A DNA stretch of 64,000 nucleotides from Adineta ricciae (taxonomy: Eukaryota > Rotifera > Eurotatoria > Adinetida > Adinetidae): assembly GCA_905250025.1 (NCBI GenBank), contig CAJNOJ010000098.1:27123-91122 (forward strand), written 5' to 3'. Under the pieces are notes generated by a model, which saw only the letters and a list, made by a program, of their open reading frames with translations, was not told where the DNA came from and searched no databases. Shown piece after piece: positions 22,046-33,679 of the stretch (positions are counted from its first letter, which is position 1; every line of letters begins with the position of its first letter). The position numbers were made by a program, and so were the translations under genes.

Positions 22046-24786
22046 TTATGCATCGATTATTATAGTTGAACTAAGATCGGCTGGATCCGACGAGTCTAAA
22101 AGAAAATATCAATCGAATTGTTTTTGGAAAAAAGTATATAAACAAGAATTGCCTTGCAAAGACTTTTCCTCAAAGAGCAAAGCGATAATCAACAAAAAGA
22201 AACTACCTTTGAAAAAATCGTCTCGCTATGAAAAATATTTCAGGTTATTGTTAGTAAGAAAATATTTTATATTTACCTGGACGAACAGACGGTTCAGGCT
22301 GAGTATCTATCAGAGGATCGTCAGTATTGGAAATCAGTGGACGAGTTTCTATAGAAGTCAATGTATTTCTTTCCAGACGAAATTCTTTTGACGCCATCAA
22401 ATTTACAAACCTGAAATCATTGGATCATCACTATAGAGATTATTTGCTGCCATTGCTCTTGCTGATCTTAAACCATATTTCTCTTCCAGTTCTCTTCTTC
22501 GATCTCGACGTTGCGTTGCCGTGGTTGTATTCGCCAACGTATCAACTCCACCATAATTTCGACGCTCTGAACAAAATACAATCTTCAAGTATACAAAACT
22601 GCTCCTGAGATCTGATAATGTCACCTCTTGCCATTAAGCTCTTTCCATCTTCAACATATTCAGTTGAAACATCGTCATCATCGAAAAATTGTCGAAAACC
22701 ACAAGCATGTAAACATCTTGAACCCAGTCGAAAAAACGTTCCAAAACTTAATAGACATATTAACATTGGAAAGTAAAAGTTGAATCCGACCGACACAATT
22801 TTGATTGCTGTCAAATGGCCCATAATCTATCAAATAAAAACAGGCATGAAAGAAATTCCATGTTTTTCAATCTACCGATGTGAATGCTGTTTCTTCGTGG
22901 TCAATTTTATGTGTGATAGCTTGGTCCAAATGAATCATACCAAGAAAATTATAGCACAATGGTGCAGTTAAACGGCAAAGAAATGTTGCTGCAAATATCA
23001 AACTGTTTTCATCCGTTAAATGGTACAATGACAGATAGAAATAATTTAATATACGAATACGAAAGATTGTATAATATGCACATAAACATAAATATGCAAT
23101 ACTTAAACAACAGAATATCTAAAGCAAAGAAAACAATCGATTTCAATTTTCAATGATTGATTTCTTACTTCGATCGTCAAATATGAATAATGTCGACTTG
23201 CAGCTGTAACACATTGTGCGAAGATAGACAGAACAGGTGAAGTACTGAAAAAGGTCATTTCCGACCAGATCACCAACAATGATATTATGCCGAGTCCAAT
23301 ACCAAGAAGGCGAAGTCCCCACGGACGGAGAAAACAATGAGTGTACCATTCTAAAAACAGCAAGTACAAAACAGAGTGTTCATTTTTGGTTAATTGACTT
23401 ACCTAGTTTAGGATGTTTATCGAATAATTTTCGTCTTAACCATGTGGCTGATGATGGATTGGTTCGAACGAATTCATGATTCGTATTTTCAGCGTTTTTG
23501 ACAATATCCTCAAAATAGAAGGCCTCATTGATTTGTCGAGTCCATGATACTTGTACACGATTATGGACGTGAATATTGGTTTTTAATCGTTCGTGTAACT
23601 TAATTCATTGTTTTTCTTTTTCATTATCATCAGTAAAACGATTCGGAATCGATATACGATTATTTGCGTAATCATTCAGTGTCAATTGAATTCGATTGGA
23701 ATATTGTTCAGGTACGATTTGGATTATCTGTTCGAGACATGGACGTAATGGATCAGTAGTTTTGATTTGCATACAAAATTTGATGACATCATCGATCAAC
23801 GAATCTAAACGCTCTTCAACATCCACTTTTTCATTGTAAAGTCGGGATAACTTAAATTGTGTGTGTGCAAGCATATAACTTGTTCGAGAATGATTGTAAA
23901 TATTCTTCGGAACTTGAACAAGACCATAGCCAAGCATCAAAACAAGAAGAAATAAACCCCAAGTTGTACTAGCCGCAACCAATGTTGCCTAAATTGAGCA
24001 GAGGAAAAGAACGATTTGGGGAATACTGAATAGTTATGTGTACCGTAAAACTTGACGAATCCATTGTAACTTTTGTTGCTACATAAATTACGAGAACAAT
24101 GAAAATCAATAGTAGCGTTCCATAGAAAATTAAATTTGCTTTGATTGCATATCGAATTTTTCCTTTAATGGAAAATTCTCCTAGACATCATACGAAACAT
24201 TATCGAACAGAAACATATTTCATCAAACTGACCTGTCTCACGGAATGATTGCATCAATGGCAAGATCAGCCTATAAGAGAAAACAAATTTTCGTACTAAA
24301 AGAATGTTTTTGTGTTTCTAAGTACCAAGTTAACACTTGTGATGTCCAAAACACGACTTGCCATAACACCGCATAGACATTCCGATCAACATAGGACCAT
24401 GGTCGAGGACAAACTATAACTGTTGAATTATTCTGAAAAAGAAATATGTACTTTCAAACTTCAACCAGAATACCAAAGTTTACTATCAATGAGTTGTTGC
24501 TGGTCGGTGGTTTGACGGTGATTGGTTCTGGGTGCGTGACACAATCTCGATATATTGCCTAAGGATAATGAAGATAAGAATTAAAATCAATCAAAAAAGA
24601 AAATTCAATTACAAGCGATATGTCCAATGGAAGGATGAAAATAGTCAGTGTAGAAAAGAACCAAGCAATAAATACAGCGATGGTTGTAACTACATGCTGT
24701 CGACGATAGTTACCACAACGATAAAGGAAGATTAATGTGATTATCAGTGAAAAAATTATATTAAAAATAAATGCAATACTAGACAT
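22046..24786 (-). CDS. LMBRD2: LMBR1 domain-containing protein 2 (LMBRD2)
   Basis: This multi-exon minus-strand gene has short introns, with ATG at 24,786 (MSSIAFIFNIIFSL...) and stop at 22,046-22,048. Translation across the exons gives the LMBRD2 order. The N-terminal helix pair is RCGNYRRQHV...FILPLDISL. WQVVFWTSQVLTWLILPLMQ and TWGLFLLVLMLGYGLVQVPK follow. A coiled coil (VDVEERLDSLIDDV) comes next, then WSEMTFFSTSPVLSIF, FRIRIFNYFYL, LCRLTAPLCYNFLG and LTAIKIVSVGFNFYFPML. The cytoplasmic tail is DEGKSLM...RRDRRRELEEKYG. LMBRD2 is a nine-helix plasma-membrane protein linked in animals to beta-adrenergic receptor regulation. Its start lies only 41 bp after the RPP25-like stop, so the two may be co-transcribed. 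Confidence 0.9.
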
Positions 24787-24827
24787 TTTGGTTTTGATCT
24801 GAAAACAAAGAGTGAGTATCTTTGATA

Positions 24828-25199
24828 TTATACTGAGTTCAAAGGAACTTTTGATAGAAGAACACAAATTGACGGAATATCTTTATTCAATTTGATCTTT
24901 TTTGTTATCGAGATTTTTTCATCTTTTGCCTTATAACCAATTTGTACATATTCATGAAATGTAAGATTAGATTCACGTTTGAGCATTTCAGCACATGCAA
25001 TCGCTTTTGATATGCCATCGCCCGTTGCATTCCATGTGATTTGTTCAATTGAATTATCTGCTGAAGACAATTTACGTCGAACATAAGCAACCAAGTTTTT
25101 CGTTCTCGAACCAGCTTTAACTTGCATATGAAGACACGATGAATGAAGAATGTATGGTAATGGTAACGACTCTTTTAATGAATGCTGCTCATTAGACAT
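24828..25199 (-). CDS. RNase P/MRP subunit p25-like (Alba domain) protein
   Basis: An intronless frame of 123 codons has its ATG at 25,199. The Alba fold is recognisable: MQVKAGSRTKNLVAYVRRKL is the basic RNA-binding strand and helix. ITWNATGDGISKAIACAEML contains the G(D/N)xISKAI signature, followed by the YVQIGYKAKDEKIS strand and the terminal PSICVLLSKVPL typical of RPP25 and MDP2/C9orf23. These proteins bind the P3 domain of RNase P/MRP RNA in the nucleolus. The gene is immediately followed by LMBRD2 on the same strand (41-bp gap). Confidence 0.88.
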   Translation of the reverse strand: MSNEQHSLKESLPLPYILHSSCLHMQVKAGSRTKNLVAYVRRKLSSADNSIEQITWNATGDGISKAIACAEMLKRESNLTFHEYVQIGYKAKDEKISITKKIKLNKDIPSICVLLSKVPLNSV

Positions 25200-26064
25200 G
25201 ATTTAACGAAGACAAAAGATCTAAAATCGAATCGATTGTCAAGAAACGTAGTAGTGAGAAGTGAGTGTTCTTATTTTCAGTTAGGAGAACAAGTTGAAAT
25301 GGAATCGAAGCTGTGAAGTACAACAAACTCTGATAAGAAAGTAGTTGCAATGTTAGTTTATCTTAAAATTCACCAATTCAGTGCAACACATCACGCGTAC
25401 TGCGTATACGCATGAAGCGATGACTCATATCTCTACTCGAACAACCAATCAGTGAATATCTTGAATGTATTCCAACAAAATTGTCATAATTCACAGTTTT
25501 TTAAAGAAAAGACATGTATAGCAGATTATTCGAACATTTCGCAACGCTGATATTTGCAATCGAATAGATGGCGGTATCGAATGAGAACGATTTTTAATAA
25601 GCGTGTGGAGATTCTAAAATTTGCTTTGTGAATAAATATCATGGGAAACGAACATCTTTTTCCTCACGAATCAGTTGTGATCGCTGGAAGTGAAGAGTTC
25701 GTATTTGGATTACAATTGGTGTATCGCACAATCTGAGAATGTATTGAAATTAAATCGAACAAAAAACGTCGTTGGTATACTTTTCAACTGGACACGAATT
25801 TTCTTTTTGATATACTTTGTAGAAATATCTTCTCAGTCAGACTATGCAAACGATATTCATCCATTTAATTGAAAAAATGAGCATTTTTGTGAACAATTCT
25901 ATTGGAACATCATACAGTAATAGATGCTTATAATGATGGAATTGCAATCTGTAAAGTCAAATTGAAAATTAGTCTAACAGCTTTTTTTATTGTAAATCAA
26001 TATAACAAGAAAAATGAGAAGAAAAAGACAACGATTATATACGATTTTTAATTTACGACATCGT
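25200..26064. other. Intergenic interval upstream of the RPP25-like gene
   Basis: No gene is supported. A 60-codon plus-strand frame at 25,690 has no family resemblance. Confidence 0.4.
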
Positions 26065-26433
26065 CTATATAAAATCAATGATAATATCGTTACTATCAAA
26101 GCCTAATGTAGAATGCAATTGTTCACCACTTCCAATCCATGAATTGAACTGTTTGAATTCCCATGGATCATAGAATTGTGTTGGATTTGGTGCGCCTAGA
26201 TCAATAAAGATATTTTCTTGGTAATTATAATAATCAGATGCAGCTTCGAAGTTCAATGGCACAGCTTTCAATGAGTCAACTGCTTTTTGAAATTTTGGAT
26301 CAAGGATTTGGCATTGCATAAGAAACTCGGGATCAATTTTTCCACCTACTCGTGCAGCAAATGCGACAACACTGCAAGCACATGGACATGCACTCGAGAA
26401 TTGGTATGGTTCACAATGATATTGAGCAAACAT
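26065..26433 (-). CDS. Unrecognised 122-residue protein with Cys-rich N-terminus
   Basis: The ATG at 26,433 begins MFAQYHCEPYQFSSACPCAC, with four Cys in the first 20 residues. The rest is acidic and aromatic, ending in DSNDIIIDFI. There is no signal peptide or membrane helix. A TATA-like tract (tttatatatatat, about 26,528-26,541) lies about 100 bp upstream, at a distance that fits a promoter with a short leader. The family is not recognised. The gene appears intronless. Confidence 0.55.
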   Translation of the reverse strand: MFAQYHCEPYQFSSACPCACSVVAFAARVGGKIDPEFLMQCQILDPKFQKAVDSLKAVPLNFEAASDYYNYQENIFIDLGAPNPTQFYDPWEFKQFNSWIGSGEQLHSTLGFDSNDIIIDFI

Positions 26434-26527
26434 GGTATGAATCTTGGTAGGATAGAGAGGTGTTAGCAGTATAAAGAAAAATCAAGGTAAGAATCGGTGA
26501 ATGATGACAAAACGAACGGATATGTGT

Positions 26528-26541
26528 ATTTATATATATAT
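26528..26541 (-). promoter_or_regulatory. TATA-like element upstream of the 122-residue gene
   Basis: An alternating TA tract, reading tatatatata on the minus strand, sits roughly 95-110 bp before the ATG at 26,433. Function is inferred from position only. Confidence 0.3.
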
Positions 26542-27283
26542 GTACATGTCTGTTGATCATTACCCTTTTGTACTGTTCGCTTCAATGACAAGAGATATGG
26601 ACAAATCAAGAACGATACGCTTCATATATCTTCTTGATTTAAAATATTGATAGAAGATTTCGACTATTAACTTGTAAATGATAGTATAAGCGTCGTGCGT
26701 ATGCGAGCCTTTGATATATGAACTGATATTCTTCCTCCGTCGTAGAAGAGCATTGATACCTCCAATCAAAAAACTTAATCTTGATATTCATCTTGAAAGA
26801 GATGAATGATTACTTGACGATTGAACACATTAGATTAGTGATCGTCAAGGCTATTTGCAAAGACTTTCTTGCGCGAACATATTCCTCTTCTGTTGTACAA
26901 AAGAACTAGTCGAACACGCTAAGAGCTGTTACCTAGACATGTCTATCTAATTAAAACAACACGAAATAAACAATATTCTATATTTCTCCAATCAGCCTGT
27001 TAAATTACTGACCTTGATATGCCGTATACTTGACTATATCATAACACCTTTAGACAAAACATAGTGAAGGTCGATACATCAACATTATAGAAAAAAAACA
27101 TTTTTCTAGATAACTATCAAGGTTGAACAAATCGATGTTATTTATTAACGAACATTCTGTCGGAAATGCTTTCAACCAAGTGTAATAAGATGATGGATAA
27201 AAATCATTGATCTATTTTTCATTGGTAAATATTAAAGCGAAGCCCCGCAAGTCAAATACATTTATTTATATCAAACAAGTATA
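26542..27283. other. Intergenic interval
   Basis: No gene is recognised. The right end should contain the TTLL7 3' untranslated region. Confidence 0.4.
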
Positions 27284-30200
27284 TCAAGATTTAATCATTA
27301 ATGTTACATGAGAATTTAATTGTTTTTGTTTTTGAAATTTTTCATCATTGGAATATCGATAAACAATAAATAACGCTTCTTTGCACATATCAACGAAGCG
27401 ATAGCAACACTTCAGCTCAATATCAGACAATGGATTGTTGCCTTTCATGAACAACAATTCCCATGAACTAGTATGACAATTGAATCGGACAAAATTTAGT
27501 GCATAGTAATGTAAACAACTTACTTATGTCGATTTTGACATGTTTCCCACATGCATTGTCCATGATTCGCCAGTAATCGTCGCTCAATTTTTGACAAATG
27601 ACGATTCAACGGTAAATGTTGAGCCAGCTCATCGATGATACATATTTTTTTTATTATTTGTTGAACATTGATCCAAACCATTTGAATAATGGATTCTCTT
27701 TTGTTTGCGTCTAATTCAACTAACCAAAACCGACCGATATCTGCTTTGTATTCAGCCCAATTTTCCGTGATCTATAGTGTGATTTATTAGTCAACATATA
27801 CGTAGTTTTTTTTTAATGACAATTAACAAACCGTAATGCAAAGTCGATTGGTTTCTTGATCAGTTCTGTTTGGGTAATGAATACGCAATTTATTCATTTC
27901 GTTGAAGATTAATTCACTTAGGCGACACAAATCATCGTTCGTCAAGTGATATTCCTAATAAGCGAACATTTAATGAACAAGTAATGGAAACTTTGTTTTT
28001 TATACTTTTGTAATGTCAATTGTAGTGGGTGTAGTTTGATTGAGTGATTGCTGCTGCTGTAGATTCGCGTGTAGAATAGCTGATTGTGTCACCATTTGAG
28101 ATTTATTATTTGATCTTCGAACTTTAGGTGAAGGTACTCGTTGTTCTTGTTCACGATATTCTGATGACGATGATGTTGTGTAGAACTTTTTCTCTGTGAT
28201 TCGACTAGCAGAAACACCTGGCAGAGTTTGATGCGAATCTGATTCTGATCGACTGACACGTCCTGTTGAAACCAATGAATTGGATCGTTTTTTCGTCTTC
28301 GGTGCTGCCGATGTTGTTCGAAGAATATCTGCTGGCGTTTGCGTTCCCACTCTTTTGCTAAATGTATCTTCTTTTAGAGAAGATTGTTGAGTTCGATTGG
28401 GAGATGGTGAAGATTCTCGCGGCTTTTCCTCTTCATCATCGCCAAAACCGTATGTAAACGTAGTCAATGACGATGCACGATACAATCCCGCAGACTTAAT
28501 TGATGCCTGAAACAACGTTTCTCTCACACAGACTGTTTTGTATAAAAAAAAAGCTTACTGGTCGTTTAGTCGTTTCTAACTGTTCGATTTTTTGTATTAA
28601 CTCTCGTTCATCATACTGTTGAGTATAGTTCACATATCTGGATAGATTATATGGAGTAGGAGATAAAATATGAAAACACTTGGATAATGTATGCATTAGT
28701 CCATTCATACGTTTGTCATCATCAACTGGAAACAAACGAACGAAACCACCACAATGATGACTCTCGAATATGTCTCGTGCTCTTTCTCGGCGAAGAAGAA
28801 ATAATATTTCTTTCTATGGACAAAGAAGAATTAGACTTAATAATCGGAATAAGAAATAATCCATCATACCAATTGTTCTACTTGATCTCGTTGAGTATTG
28901 AATGGTTTTCCTATACTTAAATACAATCGACGTTGTGCTTCAACTTTCTCGATTGCATCACTCTTTTCGCGATCGGATACTTGAAAGTGAAGTAAATTCA
29001 GTGTATCACATAGTAATTTCATTTTAATGTCAAATTCAATTTGTTCACTTGTGTCAAAACTTGGACAACGATTGACCTTAAATTAGACAATAGTAATCAC
29101 CGCGATGAACTCTTTCATCGAAAAAAAAGTATTACCTCAATAATCCAAGGTTTGAGATTCTTATCAATCAAAATATCGAAACCAAGCAATTCAAAACAGA
29201 CACTTTCGCTTGTTGGCAAAGCTGCTGGACGACACGTTCGATATGCAGATGACATATGTGGTTCAGCAAGAAAGATTGTTTTAGTAATAATATTCTTAAA
29301 GAAAACCGAGAAAAACTATTGTTTTACTTGACTGTTTGAATATTTACTTTGATTTCAGTCCATAATTTTTCAACATCATGATTATCCCGTTTTAAATAAT
29401 CGAATAACTGTTGCAATGATCTTCTTTTACTACTGTCGAGATCTAAATCATCCGGATTCTTCTTAGTTATCGAATAATTTGTTAAATGCATTGCATAATC
29501 CAACTAAAATAAATTCAATTTTGTCAATGGTCTATTCGCTTCTCAAAGAAAAAACGTACAACGTTTATTGGAGTCGGTAATTGATATTTTTTCGAACTTA
29601 GTCGAACAAGACCGTTGTTGAAAATAAAAACACGTAATGGATCACAAGATGTTATCAGGGCATAAATACGTAGATCTTGAAGGAGAAACTATTGCAAGAG
29701 TTTTGATATTGAGAAATATCTTACCAAATTTGAAACCATCGAGGAGATACGGTTCTCGTATATATTCTTGAATTATGTAATTATCTAATTTCTTCACCTG
29801 TTTGTAATTACAATGAATTGCGATTCTAAAAATGCCGATCGTCTTAAAAAAAACAGGTTTTTGTATGTGAATTACCCGTGTCCCATTGCCGTATTATTAG
29901 GTTTCATAATATAAGTTGCTGAATCTTTGTGTGGTCGATTGGTCGCATATGAATACCAGAGATTGTAATCATTGGGTAGAGTCCATGTTTTTGGGGCGAA
30001 ATTATATTCTTTTGGAAGAAAACTTCGTATTCTACTCGAAGAAAAAGTACAAGTTTATCCGCAGTAGGATTGACTTACTGATCATAGTTTTTCGCTAATA
30101 AATCCTTTCGCGAGATTTCATTCATAGTTGGAAAATGATTCACTTTCTGATAAGGTTTGAGTGCAGAGACAATATCCATCGAGATTAATGTATCATTCCA

Positions 30201-31911
30201 TAAAAGATTACAAGTAAAATCAGAAGCTGGGGTAATGTAAAAACCTGCGACATCCATTGCTTCACAAACTAAAATAACAAGAACATGAAGGTCATTCTCG
30301 AACAAGAATATACATTTGTTATTAGAAAAACGAATAGAACTTCCCAAAGGTCACCACATCATTTCACATGTCCACAGTTATTTTATTTATATTCCATTAA
30401 TTCAAGGTATATTTTTTGCACCTTTATCAATTGTACATATATAAACAAAACAACTGTTTATTTCAATAAACTCGTATACAAGTCAGCCTCTTTCGAGAAA
30501 AAAAACATTTTCTAGAACCAATTACACCCGCGCATCATACGTCCTCGCTCGTTGTATATAAATAGACACGTACCCTGGAGCTGTCACATCGTTAGTTTTC
30601 TCAGCAACATGGCAATCCATAACAAATGTCCACTACTCAGAGCTATATTTGGCTGTGGAAGTTCATCCCAGCACGACTATCTAAGTCAGTCAGTAGATGT
30701 ACCGTCGACGGAATTCCTGGAATATGACATGCAGACAATTCCACTGAATCCACCTTCGCAACGATTGAGGACTCGATATGTTGAATATTACATTCCGACA
30801 CTGGAAATTATTCGAACGGCACGTGAATTATCATCAACACAATTTTTTTAACGTATTTAGAAAAAGAACTTCTTTTTTTTCTAAGATGACAGTCTTTTAT
30901 TATTATTATTATTATTATTTCAGCTAAGTCAGAGGAAATTGACTTACTCAAACGAAATTTTGTACCGGTTACATTTGCATGAAGGCCTTGTTTTTTTCTT
31001 CGTTTGTATGGTAATCTTTTTCTATCAATAAATTGTTGTTCTTCTTTTTCTCGTAACTTTTGTTCACGTAAGAATTTCACCATATATTGAAACGCTTGGA
31101 AAGATGTGTGAATTGAACGAATATCGAATTCATTCTTATCGATACCCAGTTTATTTCCCAATCGTAATAGATCAGATCGTTTACGAAGAGTTACTAAAGA
31201 GGCGTGAACAGCAATTTGAAGTATATGATCATTAGGTGTACGAATTAGTTGATTGATCGCTTGTACATAAGATATTAATGGTTGAGATTCGGTAGATCGT
31301 TCCAACGGACGAGGATTTCGAACATGTTCAGAAGCTTCACGCCAAATACGTACAAGTTGAGCCATGCTCACATCAGTTGATACAGCTTCATAAACAATTG
31401 TCATGAGATCAAATAGATGTGCACGATTCAGGGCGGATCGGTCAGCACTTGTTAATTTTTTATATGCATCTAATCTGATCACTGGTAAACCGTTGCTTGT
31501 CACAGGTGATTTCGCTCGTCGGTCGTCTTTTCGATGAGATATTTCTGTTTTACTTTTCATTATATCATGGCAAACACGAACTAGATGTTCAATTCCAAGT
31601 GATTGTAATCGCAATCGATTTACTTCATCATTATCGTCGTCGCTACCATCATTTGCACGGTATTTCCATCGCCCATCGATAACCATTGATTTCAATGAAG
31701 TTGTACTTGATGTGTAATTTCGAGATGGGTTCATCGGTTGATGAGAAACTAATTTTCTTATAGTTCGATTATTATTATCTTCATCATCTTGTCGAGAAGA
31801 TAATTGGTGCGATGTTCGAGTGGGAGTTGGTGATCGCATTCCTAATTCACTCAATGTTCGATAATTATCGACATTCAACGCTGATTGACGACTCTTTGGC
31901 GAACGAAGCAT
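27284..31911 (-). CDS. TTLL7: Tubulin polyglutamylase TTLL7 orthologue
   Basis: A multi-exon minus-strand gene runs from ATG at 31,911 to stop at 27,284-27,286. Landmarks in order are: HANVTGTKF at the start of the TTL core; [20 protein letters not shown]; the grasp segment [25 protein letters not shown]; and ...[23 protein letters not shown], the ATP/Mg-binding end of the ligase. Next comes a microtubule-binding extension ([10 protein letters not shown]). The TTLL7-specific C-terminal part ([15 protein letters not shown]... and SWELLFM...[19 protein letters not shown]) follows. TTLL7 initiates and extends glutamate chains on beta-tubulin. The first exon (30,948-31,911) adds about 320 residues of Ser/Arg-rich and helical sequence before the catalytic core, longer than I expect for TTLL7. 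One intron, 30,269-30,947, is far larger than the others and contains a plus-strand small gene. Confidence 0.9.
30552..30562 (+). promoter_or_regulatory. TATA box for the nested small gene
   Basis: TTGTATATAAATAG spans this position, a canonical TATA box 45-57 bp upstream of the ATG at 30,609. That leaves room for a start site near 30,585 and a short leader. Confidence 0.5.
30609..30851 (+). CDS. Small gene nested antisense in a TTLL7 intron
   Basis: An 80-codon intronless frame ([20 protein letters not shown] ... ELSSTQFF, stop at 30,849-30,851) lies wholly inside the 679-bp TTLL7 intron 30,269-30,947, on the opposite strand. A TATA box (30,552-30,562) precedes it, and a (TTA)n tract follows at about 30,896. 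The encoded protein is hydrophilic, rich in Ser/Pro/Arg in its second half, without a signal or membrane segment, and of no recognised family. The start at 30,609 is preferred over an upstream ATG at 30,552 because the latter lies in the TATA box. Confidence 0.5.
   Translation: MAIHNKCPLLRAIFGCGSSSQHDYLSQSVDVPSTEFLEYDMQTIPLNPPSQRLRTRYVEYYIPTLEIIRTARELSSTQFF
30896..30921. repeat. (TTA)n microsatellite
   Basis: About eight TTA units in the large TTLL7 intron just beyond the nested gene. Confidence 0.85.
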
Positions 31912-32195
31912 ACTTTTTCGTATTTCTCAATAGATATAACACTGTTAAATTATCTTTCAAACTACCATTTGATATTAAGAAATGCTAGGTAACCAACCTC
32001 ACGTAAATATGTGAACCAATGTAAATGGTAATAGATGTCGCCAGTGAGAGCTGTGTTGAAATGATAACTGTCACAGTTTCATAGAATTTGTAAGACTGGT
32101 ATGAATTTAATATGTAGTTTTATTTGAGAAAGAATGAGAACGATTTTCACTGTTATTATGATAAATGAAGCAGAGGAAGAAGAAGAAAAAGAAAT

Positions 32196-33179
32196 TTATT
32201 GTTTATCAACAACCTCTCGTCGAAGTTTTGCAGCCATTGCTCTTCGTTTTTCTAACTCATCGTTGGATATCTGTTGCTCCTTTTCCATTGCTTTTCTCGC
32301 CACATTCGCCGCTGATTGAGGTCGAGCATCGATTGTTTCATTTTCCAATTCTCGTGCACGTTCATGCCGTTGCTTACTAATGATTAAGTCACGTTGTTGT
32401 TTGAGAAAATTTTGTCGTGAAGACACCATAGATGCCGTTGTCTCATCATTGGCTGTACTAATGGTTAATTCACGTAGTTTTTCACGTAGAATATCCTCAG
32501 GGACAGAATCGATTGTCTCTGGCTCCTTCATTATCTAAAGAAGATAGATATGACATTCAATCCGTTGAAAACATCAATGAGTTACTTTAGACTCGCGCAC
32601 TTCTCGTTGTCGACCGCCGGGTTGAACTTCAACATTGTCCCGTTGTTTTGAATTTGGTAAAACAGTCGATGCTGGACTTGCAGTTGTTGTTTTTGTTGCT
32701 GGTCTATTCGCTGCCGAAGTTGCTTGTAGAACTAATTGTAAAACTCGGTCATCGTTTGCATCCGATGGTTTTAAAATTCCGTGTTCTAACTGAAGATTGA
32801 CCAGTGCTTGTAATTGAAGAATTAAATTTTTCCGTTTCATCATTTCTGTAAATAATTCAAAATCATCCGCAGAATACAATTGTTCATAAGACTCATTCAT
32901 TGCTACGGATGAATTTCTTTGATAAATATTTTTCAGAGCATTCTTCTCGAGATTAAAATCATCACTAAGACTTGTTAACAATGAATCGACTAATCTTTGG
33001 TATTGCCTATAGATACTCTTTTGTTCAGTGAGCAACGATGATGATGGATGATTATCATCCTCATAATCAAAACAAGCGCAATGTGTATCGATAAATGTTT
33101 GAACTGGTGCTAACCATATTGATGAATGAACAAAATCATGAATGAGATCATTAATCCAACTTTCGTCCCCCGAAGCCAT
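32196..33179 (-). CDS. CFAP36: Cilia- and flagella-associated protein 36 (BART domain)
   Basis: Two exons, 32,586-33,179 (ATG at 33,179) and 32,196-32,534, join in frame over a 51-bp intron. The N-terminal BART domain reads DLIHDFVHSSIWLAPVQTFI, then DTHCACFDYEDDN and YQRLVDSLLTSLSDDFN. This matches the CFAP36/BARTL1 pattern (IW..P...FI...C..FD.EEEN). The C-terminal half is a charged coiled coil with FLKQQRDLIISKQRHERARE and EKRRAMAAKLRREVV, also typical of CFAP36/CCDC104. The protein binds ARL3-type GTPases and acts in ciliary traffic. It lies 285 bp upstream of TTLL7 on the same strand, and its promoter faces that of the filamin-repeat gene. Confidence 0.88.
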
Positions 33180-33679
33180 TTTGTAAATAAATCTGTGTTT
33201 TACTTTTATTTTTCTACTACCATAGACTGTGAGCATCGGTTGGAAACAACACCTGTTATCTCATGAACGCGTTTTCTCAAATAATTAGCGGCATCTATTT
33301 GGAAATGTTAAAATCGACAATTCAAATTGCGGCATGAAACGATTACAGTTAACTCGCACGAAAAGACATCACTGGCTCTTCCTTAAGATCAATTGAGTGG
33401 ACAAATAAATGAAAATAAAGCTCACGATTCGATTCCATGTGGAAAACTGTATGGTTTTAGATTTATTCAGTAGCTGTTCCTGATGTCTGACAGTATAACT
33501 TTCTCATATCCTTGAAGAAGAAAAAAGAAAGCACTAATCTGTTTGATTGTCTAGTGACATCTTTTGAATTCGAGCTTTACGAAGATTTATTCTAATCGAA
33601 TTATATATAAATCGAACGAACTAACTTTGTAAAGAAGAAAGAAACGTGCTTGTTGCTTGTGTTGCACATTTTATTTGTT
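33180..33679. promoter_or_regulatory. Divergent promoter region, CFAP36 / filamin-repeat gene
   Basis: 500 bp separate the two divergent start codons. A TATA-like TTATATATAAATCG lies near 33,600, about 80 bp upstream of the plus-strand ATG at 33,680. No coding sequence is seen. Confidence 0.45.
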
